Made by a program: the position numbers and the translations under genes. Positions 6,713 to 7,654 of a stretch of DNA of 7,654 nucleotides are shown here, in pieces (position 1 is the first letter of the stretch; every line of letters starts with the position of its first letter). Origin of the DNA: CAYGAW01 sp964347945 (GTDB taxonomy: Bacteria > Chloroflexota > Anaerolineae > UBA7937 > B3-Chlor); assembly GCA_964347945.1 (NCBI GenBank), contig CAYGAW010000124.1, positions 1 through 7,654 on the forward strand. The letters run 5' to 3'. The notes under the pieces were generated by a model. It had not been told where the DNA came from. It saw nothing but the letters and a program-made list of their open reading frames with translations, and did not search any database.

Positions 6713-7426
6713 GTGAGTGCAGAGACCACAGAACTAAAACGACAGGCTGCGTGGCATGCTGTGCAGTTCGTAGAACCGGGGATGGTAGTCGGCCTCGGCG
6801 GTGGCAGCACCGCCATGTTCGCCGTGCATCGCATCGCGCAACTGCTCCGGGAAGGCCAGATTCGCGATATGCTGGGCGTGCCCTGTTCCCTCCAAGTCGA
6901 GGACGAGGCGCATCGGCTGGGTATTCCGCTGACCACCCTCGAAGAGCACCCTGTCGTCGACCTGACCATTGACGGCGCAGACGAGGTCGCTCCCAACCTC
7001 GACTTGATCAAGGGCGGAGGCGGAGCGCTTCTGCGGGAGAAGATCGTCGCTCAGGTCAGCCGCCGGGAGATCATCGTCGTGGATGAGTCGAAGCTTTCGC
7101 CCACATTGGGTACACACTGGCCCGTGCCGGTCGAAGTGGCCCTTTTTGGCTGGGGCTCTCACATCGCCTACCTGGAATCCCTGGGCGCCAGCGTGGCACT
7201 CCGTAAGAGCAAGAGCGGCACACCTCTCACAACCGACCAAGGCAACCTGATCCTGGACTGCAATTTTGGTCCTATCTCGGAGCCGAGACGACTGGCGGCC
7301 ACACTAGACGAACGGGCCGGCATCGTGGAACATGGGCTGTTCCTTGGCCTGGCGACGGACGTCATCGTAGCCAGCGCTGACGGCATCAGCCATCTCAAGA
7401 GAGGAGACAATGATGATCGCCATTGA
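6713..7426 (+). CDS. rpiA: Ribose-5-phosphate isomerase A
   Basis: Interconverts ribose 5-phosphate and ribulose 5-phosphate in the cytoplasm, without a metal. The length of 237 residues is normal for RpiA. The catalytic region is well conserved: TIDGADEV (85-92) gives D87 and D90, IKGGGGALLREK (99-110) gives K100 and general-base E109, matching E. coli D81, D84, K94 and E103. PVEVALFG (139-146), TDQGNLILDC (174-183) and GIVEHGLFLG (203-212) complete the signature. The phosphate loop reads GLGGGST (27-33) instead of the usual G-x-G-T-G-S-T, so the threonine equivalent to E. coli T28 is glycine (G30); T33 remains. The usual GVPTS also reads GVPCS (55-59). GTG at 6713 is the likely start: GAGG at 6701-6704 lies 8 nt upstream, and the first residues (ELKRQAAWHAVQFV) match the family N-terminus. 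It starts 13 bp after the HAD gene and overlaps the start of rpe. Probably active, with the loop change a point of doubt. Confidence 0.95.
   Translation: MSAETTELKRQAAWHAVQFVEPGMVVGLGGGSTAMFAVHRIAQLLREGQIRDMLGVPCSLQVEDEAHRLGIPLTTLEEHPVVDLTIDGADEVAPNLDLIKGGGGALLREKIVAQVSRREIIVVDESKLSPTLGTHWPVPVEVALFGWGSHIAYLESLGASVALRKSKSGTPLTTDQGNLILDCNFGPISEPRRLAATLDERAGIVEHGLFLGLATDVIVASADGISHLKRGDNDDRH
7401..7406 (+). promoter_or_regulatory. Shine-Dalgarno site of rpe, inside rpiA
   Basis: GAGGAG lies within the last codons of rpiA. It is 3 nt from the ATG at 7410 and 6 nt from the in-frame ATG at 7413. The spacing favours 7413 as the real start, which would remove one methionine. Confidence 0.5.
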
Positions 7427-7654
7427 AGCTTCTATCCTGGCAGCGGATTTCACGCGCCTGGGAGAGCAGGCCCGCGAAGCCGAACAGGCCGGGGTCGATG
7501 GACTTCAGATCGACGTGATGGACGGCCGCTTTGTGCCCAACATCACGTTTGGAGCAGGCGTGGTGCGAGCTCTGCGCTCCGTGGTGAGCGTCACTCTCGA
7601 CGTCGACCTGATGATCGTCGAGCCAGAGAAACACCTGGAGGCCTTCGCGCATGC
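7410..7654 (+). CDS. rpe: Ribulose-phosphate 3-epimerase, 5' part only (cut by window edge)
   Basis: Rpe is a metal-dependent TIM-barrel enzyme that interconverts ribulose 5-phosphate and xylulose 5-phosphate. Only 81 complete codons of about 220 are in the window. Family motifs are clear: SILAADFTRLGEQ (8-20), IDVMDGRFVPNITFG (34-48) and LMIVEPEKHL (67-76). Two otherwise strongly conserved positions differ. The histidine before DVMDG is Q33 (QIDVMDG), and the histidine of the usual DVHLM is D66 (DVDLM). Both normally bind the catalytic metal together with D35, which is kept, and an aspartate beyond the window. The usual APS near the N-terminus reads EAS (6-8), keeping S8. The gene overlaps rpiA by 14-17 bases, implying coupled translation. 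It may be a divergent epimerase, a relative with another substrate, or an impaired copy. The ATG at 7413 is an alternative start. Confidence 0.88.
   Translation, partial: MMIAIEASILAADFTRLGEQAREAEQAGVDGLQIDVMDGRFVPNITFGAGVVRALRSVVSVTLDVDLMIVEPEKHLEAFAH

Noticed and set aside
6734..7240. 168-codon antisense ORF inside rpiA
   Set aside because: Full overlap with a clearly recognised rpiA; the translation shows no domain.
1..7654. CRISPR arrays, tRNA/rRNA genes, insertion sequences, attachment sites
   Set aside because: No regularly spaced repeats, tRNA-like folds, transposase genes or terminal inverted repeats were seen; nearly all the window is coding.

Overview
This window is a GC-rich stretch (about 60% by eye) in which all recognisable genes lie on the + strand, tightly packed, as one sugar-phosphate operon. 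The set is: a broken transketolase, a frameshifted GH15 glucoamylase/trehalase, a bifunctional transaldolase/glucose-6-phosphate isomerase, a TauE/SafE-type membrane transporter, a HAD phosphatase/phosphomutase, ribose-5-phosphate isomerase A, and the start of ribulose-phosphate 3-epimerase, which runs off the right edge. The Tal-Pgi fusion, the GTG starts and the general look of the proteins suggest a bacterium of the Chloroflexota or a neighbouring deep lineage, probably from a metagenome. That placement is inference, and no marker gene is present to prove it.

Layout. Positions 10-420 hold a 136-codon ORF made of the first ~100 residues of transketolase joined in frame to its last ~27 residues, so the catalytic middle is missing. 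Positions 444-2266 hold a GH15 enzyme of about 607 residues split by a one-base frameshift near 1565; both expected catalytic glutamates lie after the break. A 97-bp gap (2267-2363), the only sizeable non-coding stretch, contains a perfect 10-bp palindrome and leads to a strong Shine-Dalgarno for tal-pgi (2364-5105). From there the genes are coupled: tal-pgi/TauE and TauE/HAD each overlap in ATGA, rpiA follows the HAD gene after 13 bp, and rpe starts inside the end of rpiA.

Function. Rpe, RpiA, transketolase and transaldolase form the non-oxidative pentose phosphate branch, and Pgi links it to glycolysis/gluconeogenesis. GH15 would release glucose from an alpha-glucan, oligosaccharide or trehalose. 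The HAD enzyme probably acts on a phosphorylated sugar or related metabolite. The transporter is the odd member: its family exports sulfite, sulfoacetate or related anions, or moves other small anions.

What stands out is the amount of damage or divergence in otherwise well-conserved enzymes: an internally deleted transketolase with altered cofactor-site motifs, a frameshifted GH15, an Rpe in which both metal-binding histidine positions visible in the window are replaced, and an RpiA with a changed phosphate-loop threonine. Tal-Pgi, the largest protein, keeps all the catalytic motifs I can check. I see no wholly new system here. The best leads are the transketolase remnant, the variant Rpe and the coupled TauE transporter with its cysteine-bearing loop.
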